Below, piece by piece: positions 33,285 through 41,431 of a stretch of 64,000 nt of DNA. This stretch comes from Mycolicibacterium tusciae (GTDB taxonomy: Bacteria; Actinomycetota; Actinomycetes; Mycobacteriales; Mycobacteriaceae). The notes under the pieces were generated by a model. The model was not told the DNA's origin. It did no database searches and saw only the letters and a program-made list of their open reading frames with translations. Made by a program: the position numbers and the translations under genes. Every line of letters begins with the position of its first letter. Position 1 is the stretch's first letter. The stretch is taken from assembly GCF_002086795.1 (NCBI RefSeq), contig NZ_MVIM01000002.1, positions 1-64,000 on the forward strand. The letters run 5' to 3'.

Positions 33285-34215
33285 TGGGGAATGTCGTTCC
33301 CGTCTCGCTCTCTGCGAACTCCCAAAGCTTTTGGGCGTCTTCGTAGTCGCAGGCGTTCGCCGTCCGGCCGGCGAGCGTCGGTCCGCCCTTGAATCCGAAC
33401 CGTCCGTCGATGCCCACGAAACTGCCCGGCGGAATGGGCTCGCTGATGCAGTACAGCGACGTCGCGGCACCGGCGTCGATGTCGTTGCCGATGACGTTCG
33501 CGACTCTCGTCACCACCGAGTGAAACGCAGACATCACGCGGGTGTCGGAGACGTTGGACAGGTTCGACGCCACCCAGCCCGGATGTGTCAGGAACGATGT
33601 GACCGGCGAATTCGCCTCACGCAACCGGCGATCCAGCTCTAACCCCCACAACATGACGGCCAATTTCGAGCGCGCGTACGCGGGAAGGGAAGACCACTTC
33701 CGCGTGCGCAGGTGCGGATCATCGAAGGCGATGACGCCCCCTTTGTGGGCGTCCGAGCCGACATTGATGATCTTCGATCGCACCCGTTCGAACAGCAGGT
33801 TGGTCAATGCGAACGGGCCGAGGAAGTTAGTGCCGAGCATCATCTCGAAACCGTCGACGGTCTCGCTTCGCGTCTGTGCGACCAGGCCCGCGTTGTTGAT
33901 GAGGATGTCGACGTCACCCTCGATCAGGTCGGGAAACGCACGCACCGAAGACTGATCGGCGAGGTCGAGCTTGACGACGGAGGTGTCACCGCCCATCTCG
34001 GCCGCACGCTGGGCGCCCAGGTCCAGGTTGCGGACCGCGAGAATCACGTGCGCACCGGTGCGGACCAACGCGCGTGCCGTCCCCAGGCCCACACCGTTCG
34101 TCGCGCCGGTCACGATGATGCGCTTACCGCTCAAATCGCCGAGTCGGCTCGGCGCCCAGTTCGAGGTCACCCTGTTGACGATAGCCAGGGGGTATCCGAC
34201 CACAAACGTTGACAT
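33271..34215 (-). CDS. short-chain dehydrogenase/reductase
   Basis: 314 residues. Cofactor motif TGATNGVGLG, NNAG and the catalytic YARSK are clear; INVGSDAHKGG supplies the active-site Ser region. It resembles retinol-dehydrogenase-like SDRs of mycobacteria. The true start is MSTFVVGYPLAI at 34215; the frame up to 34428 is a shadow of the divergent SnoaL gene. It converges with and overlaps the lipoprotein gene. Confidence 0.88.
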   Translation of the reverse strand: MSTFVVGYPLAIVNRVTSNWAPSRLGDLSGKRIIVTGATNGVGLGTARALVRTGAHVILAVRNLDLGAQRAAEMGGDTSVVKLDLADQSSVRAFPDLIEGDVDILINNAGLVAQTRSETVDGFEMMLGTNFLGPFALTNLLFERVRSKIINVGSDAHKGGVIAFDDPHLRTRKWSSLPAYARSKLAVMLWGLELDRRLREANSPVTSFLTHPGWVASNLSNVSDTRVMSAFHSVVTRVANVIGNDIDAGAATSLYCISEPIPPGSFVGIDGRFGFKGGPTLAGRTANACDYEDAQKLWEFAESETGTTFPIRGT

Positions 34216-34244
34216 GACAGATTCGGCCTGGTTGTCTACCGCCG

Positions 34245-34688
34245 ATGAGCGACGGCGCCCGCGAGATCGAGAACCTCGTCTACACCTATGCCGAGCGCCT
34301 CGACGCCGGCGACCTCGACGGTGTCGCCGCGCTGTTCGCTCACGGGCGCATCTGCGGTATGGAGGACGGGCCGCCGGAAACGGTGTTCGTGGGCGTTTCC
34401 CGGGTGCGGCAGATGTACGAGATGGCAACGCGCCTCTACGAGGACGGCACCCCGAAGACCAAGCACTTCACCACGAATGTGCGTCTGCAGGTGGATGACG
34501 CCGCCGGAACCGCCAACGGCAGCGCGTATTACTGCGTCACTCAGGCGACGCCTGACCTGCCGCTGCAGATCATCGTGACCGGCCACTATCGCGACACCTT
34601 TCACCGCATCGACGGTGTCTGGTGGTTCGATACGCGCACGATGTTCGTCGACCAGATCGGCGACACCAGCCGTCATCTGAAGTTCTGA
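34245..34688 (+). CDS. SnoaL-like (NTF2-fold) protein
   Basis: 147 residues. The pattern EIENLVYTYAERLDAGDLDGVAALF at the N-terminus, and a C-terminal VTGHYRDTFHRIDGVWWFDTR are typical of SnoaL-like cone-shaped folds, which include steroid isomerase and dehydratase relatives. It heads the sulfotransferase operon, 4 nt before the next gene, so it probably acts in the same pathway. Substrate unknown. Confidence 0.8.
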   Translation: MSDGAREIENLVYTYAERLDAGDLDGVAALFAHGRICGMEDGPPETVFVGVSRVRQMYEMATRLYEDGTPKTKHFTTNVRLQVDDAAGTANGSAYYCVTQATPDLPLQIIVTGHYRDTFHRIDGVWWFDTRTMFVDQIGDTSRHLKF

Positions 34689-34692
34689 TCCG

Positions 34693-35883
34693 GTGGACGA
34701 TCCCTTTCGCGCGACCGGACTCGCGATCGCCGCGCAGCGGAAGGAAGACCTCGACGATTGGGGCCCGGTTCCGTTCGAGGAGCCGCTGGGGGTGCTCGCC
34801 GAGAGCTACTCGTCGGCGGATCTCAACGACATCGGCGTACACATCCTCCGTTCGGGTCTCGTCCACAGCCTGCGAATGCGTTTGCGTGCTCAAGAGTGGA
34901 TCCGGCGCCATCCCGAGATCACCGACGAGGTCATCGTCGCGCCGATCGTGGTGGTCGGCATGATGCGCAGTGGTACCACCCTGCTGCAGCGGCTTCTCGC
35001 CGCCGACGACCATTTCCACTGCGCGTACGGCTGGGAGGTGGTCGAGGTCGCACCCCGGCTCGATTACGACTGGTCAGCTCACGACGATGACCCACGGATC
35101 GCGATCAGCGAGAAGCGCGAAGCGACATCGCGTGAACTCGCCCCAGTGTTGTTCTCCATCCACCCGATGTATGCCCGCGAACCCGAAGAGGAGATCGTCT
35201 TCCTGTCCGATGCGTTTCTGTCGCACGTACCGGAGTCCGGCGCGCACGTACCGCGATACCGCGCGTGGATCGACGAGCAGGACTTCACGCCGGCCTATGC
35301 ATACCTGCACAGGATGTTGCAGTTTCTTCAGTGGCAGAAGCGGCAACGCGGCTTGACCGCCGGGCGCTGGGTGCTCAAATCCCCTGCGCATCTCGGATAT
35401 CTGGATACTTTGCGGGCCCACTTCCCCGACCTGCACCTGGTCCACATGCACCGCGACCCCAGGGAGACGATTCCCTCCGGGGCCAGCCTCAACGCGACAC
35501 TGCACGCCATGCACTCCGACAAGGTAGACCTCGGCCGTGTCGGCGCCCAGTGGCTGCAACGGATGGGCTGGACCAACGACCGTGCGATGGCGTCCCGCGC
35601 GGGATGGAGCGACGAGGTGCAGCGTTGTACCGACATCGAGTTCACCGACGCGGTGGCCGATCCGATCGGGCAGGCCGCCCGTGTCTATCAAGCGATCGGC
35701 GCGACATTCTCTTCCGAAGCCGAATCCGCCATGCGCCGTTGGCTTGCGGAGCGTCCCCGCGAACCGGCCCGCCCGCCGTACTCGGCGGAGGACTTCGGGT
35801 TGAGCGATGCCCAGATCGGTGAACGCTTCGCCGATTACAACTCTCGTTTTCGCGCAGCAGCGAATACTCCAAGGAGGATGTGA
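34693..35883 (+). CDS. PAPS-dependent sulfotransferase (Sulfotransf_3 type)
   Basis: 396 residues. The 5'-phosphosulfate loop MMRSGTTLLQRL (RSGTT 92-96) and the 3'-phosphate site HMHRDPRETIPSG identify the fold. It should transfer sulfate from PAPS to a hydroxyl, perhaps of a sterol or lipid. Similar proteins exist in M. tuberculosis (Rv2267c, Rv3529c, from memory). Start GTG at 34693. Its stop overlaps the next start (ATGTGATG). Confidence 0.85.
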   Translation: MDDPFRATGLAIAAQRKEDLDDWGPVPFEEPLGVLAESYSSADLNDIGVHILRSGLVHSLRMRLRAQEWIRRHPEITDEVIVAPIVVVGMMRSGTTLLQRLLAADDHFHCAYGWEVVEVAPRLDYDWSAHDDDPRIAISEKREATSRELAPVLFSIHPMYAREPEEEIVFLSDAFLSHVPESGAHVPRYRAWIDEQDFTPAYAYLHRMLQFLQWQKRQRGLTAGRWVLKSPAHLGYLDTLRAHFPDLHLVHMHRDPRETIPSGASLNATLHAMHSDKVDLGRVGAQWLQRMGWTNDRAMASRAGWSDEVQRCTDIEFTDAVADPIGQAARVYQAIGATFSSEAESAMRRWLAERPREPARPPYSAEDFGLSDAQIGERFADYNSRFRAAANTPRRM

Positions 35884-37136
35884 TGTCGGGTTTCGCAGGC
35901 GACCCGGTGGCTACGGCGTCGCAACATGAACAGGAGCTCGCCGCGCTGGAGCTCATGGAGCATCCCACCGTCAAAGCCGCGTACCGCAGCGTAGCCGAGA
36001 CATGGCTCAGTCGGGCCAAGGCATCCGAAGCGATGCGGCAGCGGTTCGACGACGCGTTCGCCGAGGTGATGTTCTCGGCCGCAGTGTGGTCCTCCAATCA
36101 GGACAAGCTACGACCCAAGGTCAGCTGCATCACCAGGATCGGCCACCCGGTGGCGGGGTGTGCGGTTCCTGGATCACGTTGGGGCATCGACAATCCGGAC
36201 AGCGTGTACAGGGTGATCCCCATCTCCGGTGACGAGCGCTATGAGATTCACGGTCGCGTCGGCGCAAATCGCATGACGGAGAACTACTTCACGCTCTGGG
36301 ACGCCAACATGGGCACGGTCGCGGTGCTCAACGGTCGCACTATGGAGGTCGACGCGGACGGTTCGTTCGTCATCACGGTCGACTCCGACCCCGCCGACGG
36401 GCGTCCCAACCACGTACAGACGACGCCGGAGGCCCACGAGTTCTACATCCGCGATGTGCTGCTCAACTGGGACCGCGACGACCCGAATCATCTGAGTGTG
36501 CAGCGGCTCGGCCCAGAGCCCGCGACACCGCCGCGCACACTCGACGAACAGGCCGACGCCACCGCGGCGATGATGGCGTACTTCGCCGACTTCACCGGAA
36601 AACTCAGCCACGGCGTCTACAAGATGGCGCCCAACAACTTCAACCTCGCGTGGTCCGCCGACCGCGTCGGCGCGATGCGAAACCAGGTGTACGTGATGGG
36701 CCGATTCGAGTTGAATCCCGGCGAAGCGTTCGTCGTCGACGTGAGTGACGGCGGGGCCGAGTACTTCACCGTGCCGCTGAGCAACATCTGGGGCACGACG
36801 TTGGAGATCGTGAACCGCACGGGCAGCCTCAACAAGGCGCAGTCGGTACCGAACGAAGACGGCACCTACACCTACGTTATCGCCCCTACCGATCCTGGCG
36901 TCGCGAACTGGATCGACTCCGACGGCCTGCACGAGGCCATCCTGACCCTGCGGATGGCCGAATTCGGCGGCGACGGGCCGACGGAGGATCTCGGTGCTCG
37001 CGGACGGGTGGTGAAACTCGACGACCTCGACAAGGAGGTGCCGTCGCTGCGCCGAGTGTCCACCGCAGAGCGGGCCGCCGAGCTCGCCGAGCGCCGAGCA
37101 GCATATCTACGCCGGCTACCCGAAGGGACGAATTGA
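35883..37136 (+). CDS. DUF1214-like protein
   Basis: 417 residues. The body has alternating beta-strand segments (MGTVAVLNGRTMEVDADGSF, VDVSDGGAEYFTVPLSNIWG, TYTYVIAPTDPGVANWID) as in DUF1214/DUF1254-type proteins, for which no reaction is known to me. No signal peptide, so cytoplasmic. ATG 35883 sits 5 nt after AAGGAGG and within the stop of the sulfotransferase, so translation should be coupled. Confidence 0.6.
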   Translation: MSGFAGDPVATASQHEQELAALELMEHPTVKAAYRSVAETWLSRAKASEAMRQRFDDAFAEVMFSAAVWSSNQDKLRPKVSCITRIGHPVAGCAVPGSRWGIDNPDSVYRVIPISGDERYEIHGRVGANRMTENYFTLWDANMGTVAVLNGRTMEVDADGSFVITVDSDPADGRPNHVQTTPEAHEFYIRDVLLNWDRDDPNHLSVQRLGPEPATPPRTLDEQADATAAMMAYFADFTGKLSHGVYKMAPNNFNLAWSADRVGAMRNQVYVMGRFELNPGEAFVVDVSDGGAEYFTVPLSNIWGTTLEIVNRTGSLNKAQSVPNEDGTYTYVIAPTDPGVANWIDSDGLHEAILTLRMAEFGGDGPTEDLGARGRVVKLDDLDKEVPSLRRVSTAERAAELAERRAAYLRRLPEGTN

Positions 37137-37137
37137 C

Positions 37138-37971
37138 ATGGGCCGCTGGCTGATCACCGGATGCTCGACAGGTATCGGACGAGAAATCGCTCGGGCCGCG
37201 CTGGAGGCCGGTCACTCCGTGGTGGTGACGGCACGGCGCACAGACACGGTGGCTGACTTCGAAGACGCGTATGGTGCGCGCGCCGCCGTGGTCGCATTGG
37301 ACGTCACCGACAAGGACCAGATCGCCTCGGCGGTCCAGACAGCCGACCGAGCGTTCGGCGGGATCGACGTTCTGGTCAACAATGCGGGCAACGGTTACCT
37401 GTCCGCGATAGAAGAAGGTGAGGACGAGAAAGTTCGTAAGCTCTTCGACACCAACTACTTCGGTGTCGTCGACACCATCAAAGCGGTGCTCCCCCAGATG
37501 CGTGGCCGCCACTCCGGGCACATCGTCAACATCTCGTCCATGACGGGTCTGGTGGCCAATCCACCGAACGCGTATTACTCGTCGACCAAGTTCGCGCTCG
37601 AGGCGTTGACCGAAGCCCTGGCGCAGGAGGTCAAACCGTTCGGCATAAAGGTCACCGCAATCGAGCCCGGCGCATTCCGCACCGACTGGGCCGCCCGGTC
37701 GATGTGGGAATCCTCCACCCCGATAGGTGATTACGATGAGAACGTCGGCGCGCGCAAGACGATGATCAAGGAATTCGCCAACCATCTTCCGGGCGACCCG
37801 CGCAAGGTCGCAGAAGCGGTGCTGATGGTGACCGAACTCGATGACCCACCGTTGCGGCTCCTCCTCGGACGCGACGTGCTCAAGGCGGTACGCGACAAGC
37901 TCGCCGCGTTCTCCGCGTTGATCGACGAGTGGGAGTCCGTCACCAAAGACGTCAACTTCCCGAAGGAGTGA
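37138..37971 (+). CDS. short-chain dehydrogenase/reductase
   Basis: 277 residues. Motifs ITGCSTGIGREIA, NNAGNG, ISSMTG and catalytic YYSSTK are complete. It belongs to the classical NAD(P)-dependent SDRs. Starts 1 nt after the DUF1214-like stop and overlaps the next gene by TGATG, so it is part of a tightly coupled operon. Confidence 0.9.
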   Translation: MGRWLITGCSTGIGREIARAALEAGHSVVVTARRTDTVADFEDAYGARAAVVALDVTDKDQIASAVQTADRAFGGIDVLVNNAGNGYLSAIEEGEDEKVRKLFDTNYFGVVDTIKAVLPQMRGRHSGHIVNISSMTGLVANPPNAYYSSTKFALEALTEALAQEVKPFGIKVTAIEPGAFRTDWAARSMWESSTPIGDYDENVGARKTMIKEFANHLPGDPRKVAEAVLMVTELDDPPLRLLLGRDVLKAVRDKLAAFSALIDEWESVTKDVNFPKE

Positions 37972-38792
37972 TGGTGGGCAGCCTCGACGGCAGGGTCGCG
38001 CTCATCACCGGTGCCGCCAGGGGGATGGGCCGTGCGCACGCGGTCAGGCTCGCCGGCGAGGGCGCAGACATCATCGCCATCGACATCTGCGCCGACTTCG
38101 AATCCACCGACTATCCCGGCGCGACGGCCGCCGACCTCGCCGAAACGGCAAGGCTGGTCGGGGCGCAAGGGCGCCGGATCCTCGTGCGCGAGGACGACGT
38201 TCGCGATGCCGCCGCGATGGACGCCGTCGTCGCTGACGGAATGTCGGAATTCGGCCGCATCGACATCGTGATTGCCAATGCGGGCATCATCAGGGTGACC
38301 GACTGCGAGCATCGGCGTCAGACGTTCCGAGACATCGTCGAGGTGAACCTCGTCGGCGCCTGGAACACCGTCGACGCCGCGATACCGGCGCTGATCTCCG
38401 GCGGTCGCGGCGGATCAATCGTGCTGACGAGTTCGACGCAGGGGATCAAAGCGCTGGGTACCGACCGCGCGGGTCCGCAGGCCTACGCGGCATCCAAGCG
38501 TGCACTCGTGGCGCTGATGCAGGGCTGGGCGACTCAGCTCGCTCCCCACTCCATACGCGTGAACACGATTCATCCGAGCGGCGTGGCCACCGACATGATT
38601 CTCAATGACGCGACGATGAAACTCGTCGCCGCCGAGGATCCCTGGATCATCGCGCAACAGAATGCCCTGCCGATCCCACTGTTGCAGCCCGAGGACATCG
38701 CAGGAGCGGTGGCGTGGTTGGTCTCAGATGCCGGTCAGTTCATCACGGGCACATCATGGCCGCTCGACGCGGGATTCATGCTGCGCAATTAG
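37971..38792 (+). CDS. mycofactocin-type short-chain dehydrogenase
   Basis: 273 residues. The SDR motifs ITGAARGMGRAHA, NAGI and YAASK are present. It also has the insertion typical of mycofactocin-coupled SDRs, running from AIDICADF to DLAETARLV and GRRILVREDDVRD. Such enzymes hold NAD tightly and pass electrons to mycofactocin, often oxidising alcohols. Last gene of the SnoaL-sulfotransferase operon; it overlaps the convergent DUF899 gene by 4 nt. Confidence 0.82.
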   Translation: MVGSLDGRVALITGAARGMGRAHAVRLAGEGADIIAIDICADFESTDYPGATAADLAETARLVGAQGRRILVREDDVRDAAAMDAVVADGMSEFGRIDIVIANAGIIRVTDCEHRRQTFRDIVEVNLVGAWNTVDAAIPALISGGRGGSIVLTSSTQGIKALGTDRAGPQAYAASKRALVALMQGWATQLAPHSIRVNTIHPSGVATDMILNDATMKLVAAEDPWIIAQQNALPIPLLQPEDIAGAVAWLVSDAGQFITGTSWPLDAGFMLRN

Positions 38793-39457
38793 TAGGAGTC
38801 GGCCAAGCGCATCCACTCGTACGGCGGTTGCTGCGGCCAGCCATCCGGCGACTGCTCCCACGTCTCCTGCCGTCCGTACGGCGTGAGGTCGAGCAGGTCG
38901 AACACCACCATGAACGGTTCCTCCCCGCGGTTGAAGGTCTGCCACGTGTGGAAGACGCGGCCGCCGTCGCGCAGGAACACGCTCACCGACTGGCGCTCCT
39001 CTCCGTCGACGGTCACGCCGAAGTCCTCGTTGAACGTCGCGCCTCCCGACGACACCCACGGAAGCCGCCAGCCCATCCGGTCACGGAATTCCAGCAGCTT
39101 CGGCACCGCGGCGCGCGAAACCAGCACGAAAGACGTGTCTTTCGCGTGCAGATGCGACAGCGGACCGATGTGTTCGGCCATCATGGAACACCCGTCGCAT
39201 CCTTGCTCCCACTCGCTACCGAACATGAAGTGCTGCAGGATCAGCTGCCTGCGCCCGTCGAACAGATCCAGCAGCGTCACCGCACCCTCTTCGGAATCGA
39301 ACGTGTATGCCTCGGTGATCTCGACCATCGGAAGGCGGCGCCTGGCCGCGCTGACGGAGTCCTTGAGCCGCGTCAGCTCTTTTTCCCGAAGCAGCAATTC
39401 GGCGCGCGCCTGCTCCCATTCGGAACGGGACACGATGGGCGGTAACGGCGTCGTCAT
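38789..39457 (-). CDS. DUF899 thioredoxin-like protein
   Basis: 222 residues. The N-terminal SEWEQARAELLLREKELTRL and the thioredoxin-like core with FMFGSEWEQGCDGCSMMAEH (CDGC lies at the place of the active-site CxxC) match DUF899. It may be a redox protein; its partner is unknown. It stands alone and shares 4 nt with the end of the mycofactocin SDR. Confidence 0.82.
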   Translation of the reverse strand: MTTPLPPIVSRSEWEQARAELLLREKELTRLKDSVSAARRRLPMVEITEAYTFDSEEGAVTLLDLFDGRRQLILQHFMFGSEWEQGCDGCSMMAEHIGPLSHLHAKDTSFVLVSRAAVPKLLEFRDRMGWRLPWVSSGGATFNEDFGVTVDGEERQSVSVFLRDGGRVFHTWQTFNRGEEPFMVVFDLLDLTPYGRQETWEQSPDGWPQQPPYEWMRLADSY

Positions 39458-39474
39458 GGTTCAAGCCTGCCTGA

Positions 39475-39480
39475 TACGTT
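39475..39480 (+). promoter_or_regulatory. extended -10 of the leaderless SRPBCC gene
   Basis: TGATACGTT (TG one base before TACGTT) with exactly six bases before GTG 39487; no ribosome-binding site. Confidence 0.45.
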
Positions 39481-39486
39481 CGGCAC

Positions 39487-39921
39487 GTGCGCACAAGGTT
39501 CGAATTCGATTTCGTGACCACGGCGACGCCGGCACAGGTCGTCGAGTTGATGATCGACTTCTCCCCCAACCGCCCGCACCGATGGCCGGCCTCGTCGGTC
39601 CGCGCATTCGAGGTGTATCGAATCGGAGACACCGATGCCGACATTCGCGAGGGCCAGAACTTCCCGAAACTCTGGGCGAAATGGCACTACGACTGGTCGG
39701 AGCCGAACTCGGTGGTTCTGACAGTCGCCGAAAGCGACGACCTCGAGACGGGCGGCTTCATGTCGCTCACCGCGGCGCACCACGAGGCCGGCAGCGCCGT
39801 CCACGGCGTGTGGCAGCAGACCTCGAAAAGCGCCAGGGGTCTGGCGGCGGTCACCCTGATGCGGATAGTCGGTCGGCGTTCGCTGTCGGCCTACTACAAG
39901 AAGGTCTACGACGACCTCTGA
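39487..39921 (+). CDS. SRPBCC (polyketide-cyclase-like) protein
   Basis: 144 residues. The helix-grip pattern FVTTATPAQVVELMIDFSPN, RIGDTDADIREG, and a long C-terminal helix VTLMRIVGRRSLSAYYKKVY suggest a lipid- or ligand-binding START-like fold. Leaderless GTG start. Its 3' end overlaps the LLM gene by 16 nt. Confidence 0.7.
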   Translation: MRTRFEFDFVTTATPAQVVELMIDFSPNRPHRWPASSVRAFEVYRIGDTDADIREGQNFPKLWAKWHYDWSEPNSVVLTVAESDDLETGGFMSLTAAHHEAGSAVHGVWQQTSKSARGLAAVTLMRIVGRRSLSAYYKKVYDDL

Positions 39922-40808
39922 AGCTCCTCGACCACCTCTGCGACCTGCCGAACCTGGTCGATGTCCGAACTCGTCGGGATCAAATGAATCTCGTCAGCCC
40001 CGATCGCGGCGAATCCGCGCAGCACCTCCAGCAACTCGCTTCCGCTACCGGCCCACCCTGTGGTGGGCGCCATCGCGTCGACGTACTCGACCGGAATCCA
40101 GTTCATGTAACGGCGCAGATGCTCGTGGACCTGTGCCCGGGGACCATCGCCATCGCCGATCGCGAACCAGAACGACGTGGCCAGGTGCGGAGGCTGCTTG
40201 CCCGCCTGCGCCCACGCCTCGCGTGCGACGTCGAACAGTTCGTTCTCCTTACCGACGTCCAAATCCAGCGTCGTACCCGCGAGCCCGTCAGCCCACGCGG
40301 CGGCACTGCGGACGGTCTTGGGACCCATGGTGCCGACCAGCAGTTGCGGCCCACCGGCCTGCAGCGGCGGCGGCCCGACCGGTTCGACGGACTCGGTGAC
40401 CTTCTCCCCGGCCCACACGCGGCGCATCACCGCGACGCTGTCGGCCATTCCGCGCATCGTCTGGGTCGCGAGATCCGCGCCGACGGCGTTGTAGTCCTCG
40501 TTCCTGCCGCCCACACCGAGCCCGACCGTCAGCCGACCACCGCTGAGCATGTCGCCGGTGGCCAGCGCCTTGGCAAGCATGACCGGATCGTGCAGCTGGG
40601 GAACGATGACGGTGGTCACCAACCGCACCCGCTCGGTCCAGGCCGACAACGCACCAAGCAGGGTCGGCGAGTCGGGGTTGCTGAATGCGATGCGCTCGCC
40701 CCAGCACAGCGACGAGAACGGCCCGGCGTCGATCACCTGCGCCCATTCTCGGAGCGTCGAGGCGTCCAGATCCGGCTCCATCACCGGCATCGTCATCCCA
40801 ATGTGCAC
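39906..40808 (-). CDS. LLM-class F420-dependent oxidoreductase
   Basis: About 300 residues from GTG 40808 (VHIGMTMPVM) or 296 from ATG 40796. A luciferase-like TIM barrel with LSGGRLTVGLGVGGRNEDY, TMRGMADSVAVMRRVW and GGPQLLVGTMGPKTVR. In mycobacteria such proteins generally use coenzyme F420. It is divergent from a VOC gene 28 nt away. Confidence 0.82.
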   Translation of the reverse strand: MHIGMTMPVMEPDLDASTLREWAQVIDAGPFSSLCWGERIAFSNPDSPTLLGALSAWTERVRLVTTVIVPQLHDPVMLAKALATGDMLSGGRLTVGLGVGGRNEDYNAVGADLATQTMRGMADSVAVMRRVWAGEKVTESVEPVGPPPLQAGGPQLLVGTMGPKTVRSAAAWADGLAGTTLDLDVGKENELFDVAREAWAQAGKQPPHLATSFWFAIGDGDGPRAQVHEHLRRYMNWIPVEYVDAMAPTTGWAGSGSELLEVLRGFAAIGADEIHLIPTSSDIDQVRQVAEVVEELQRSS

Positions 40809-40836
40809 GATCGCGATTCTGGCACGATGGGCTTTT

Positions 40837-41250
40837 ATGGCGATCAACACCACGTCTATTGCCCACGTCCGGCTCACCGTGACCGACATCGATCAGTCCC
40901 GGCAGTTCTACGACAGCGTGTTCGGCTGGCCGATCCTGGTCGAGGTGCCTGAACAGGCCGACGCCGCGACACGCGAGATGCTGAGTTTTCTGTTCGGCGG
41001 CGTGATCTACGACCTGGGCGGCACACTGATCGGGCTGCGCCCGGTCGCCGCCGACCGCTTCGATGAGGACCGCGTCGGTCTGGACCATCTCGCGTTCCGG
41101 GTCGGCAGCAAGGACGAATTGGATTCCGCGGTGGATCATCTCGATTTTCTCGGCATCGCGCACGAGCCGATAAAGGACATCGGCCCGGCTTACATCCTCG
41201 AGTTCCGCGATCCCGACAACATCGCCCTCGAGCTCAGTGCCCCGAAGTAG
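40837..41250 (+). CDS. VOC-family (glyoxalase-like) protein
   Basis: 137 residues, two beta-alpha-beta-beta-beta modules: IAHVRLTVTDIDQSRQFYDSVFGW at the start, DHLAFRVGSKDELDSAVDHL and YILEFRDPDNIALELSAP at the end. Metal ligands His9, His (LDHLAF) and Glu (ALEL) are plausible. Function may be a dioxygenase, isomerase or resistance protein. Start ATG 40837, no ribosome-binding site. Confidence 0.8.
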   Translation: MAINTTSIAHVRLTVTDIDQSRQFYDSVFGWPILVEVPEQADAATREMLSFLFGGVIYDLGGTLIGLRPVAADRFDEDRVGLDHLAFRVGSKDELDSAVDHLDFLGIAHEPIKDIGPAYILEFRDPDNIALELSAPK

Positions 41251-41256
41251 CGTCGC

Positions 41257-41430
41257 TCAATACGTGCGCCGGAAGATGCCGCTGTAGGGGTTGCGACGGC
41301 CGCGGTAACGCGGATCGAGCTGAGAGCGTGCCTCGGGTGCCCGTGTTGAGCCGCTTCTGCAACCCCGGGCCGGCGAGGTCGACGGCGTGGGCTGTCAGCC
41401 GGCACGTAGGCACCTAGTCCGCACGCAACT
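41257..41430 (-). pseudogene. possible remnant of a broken small gene
   Basis: In this gap the minus strand reads AVDLAGPGLQKRLNT in one frame. It then continues in another as ARSQLDPRYRGRRNPYSGI and FRRTY with a proper TGA at 41257. Both parts look like real protein and a single frameshift would join them. No start codon with ribosome-binding site is visible. The parent gene is not recognised. Confidence 0.35.
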
Positions 41431-41431
41431 G

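Noticed and set aside
38883..40952. 689-aa plus-strand frame over DUF899, SRPBCC and LLM genes
   Set aside because: It spans three real genes on both strands and has a random Arg/Ser composition.
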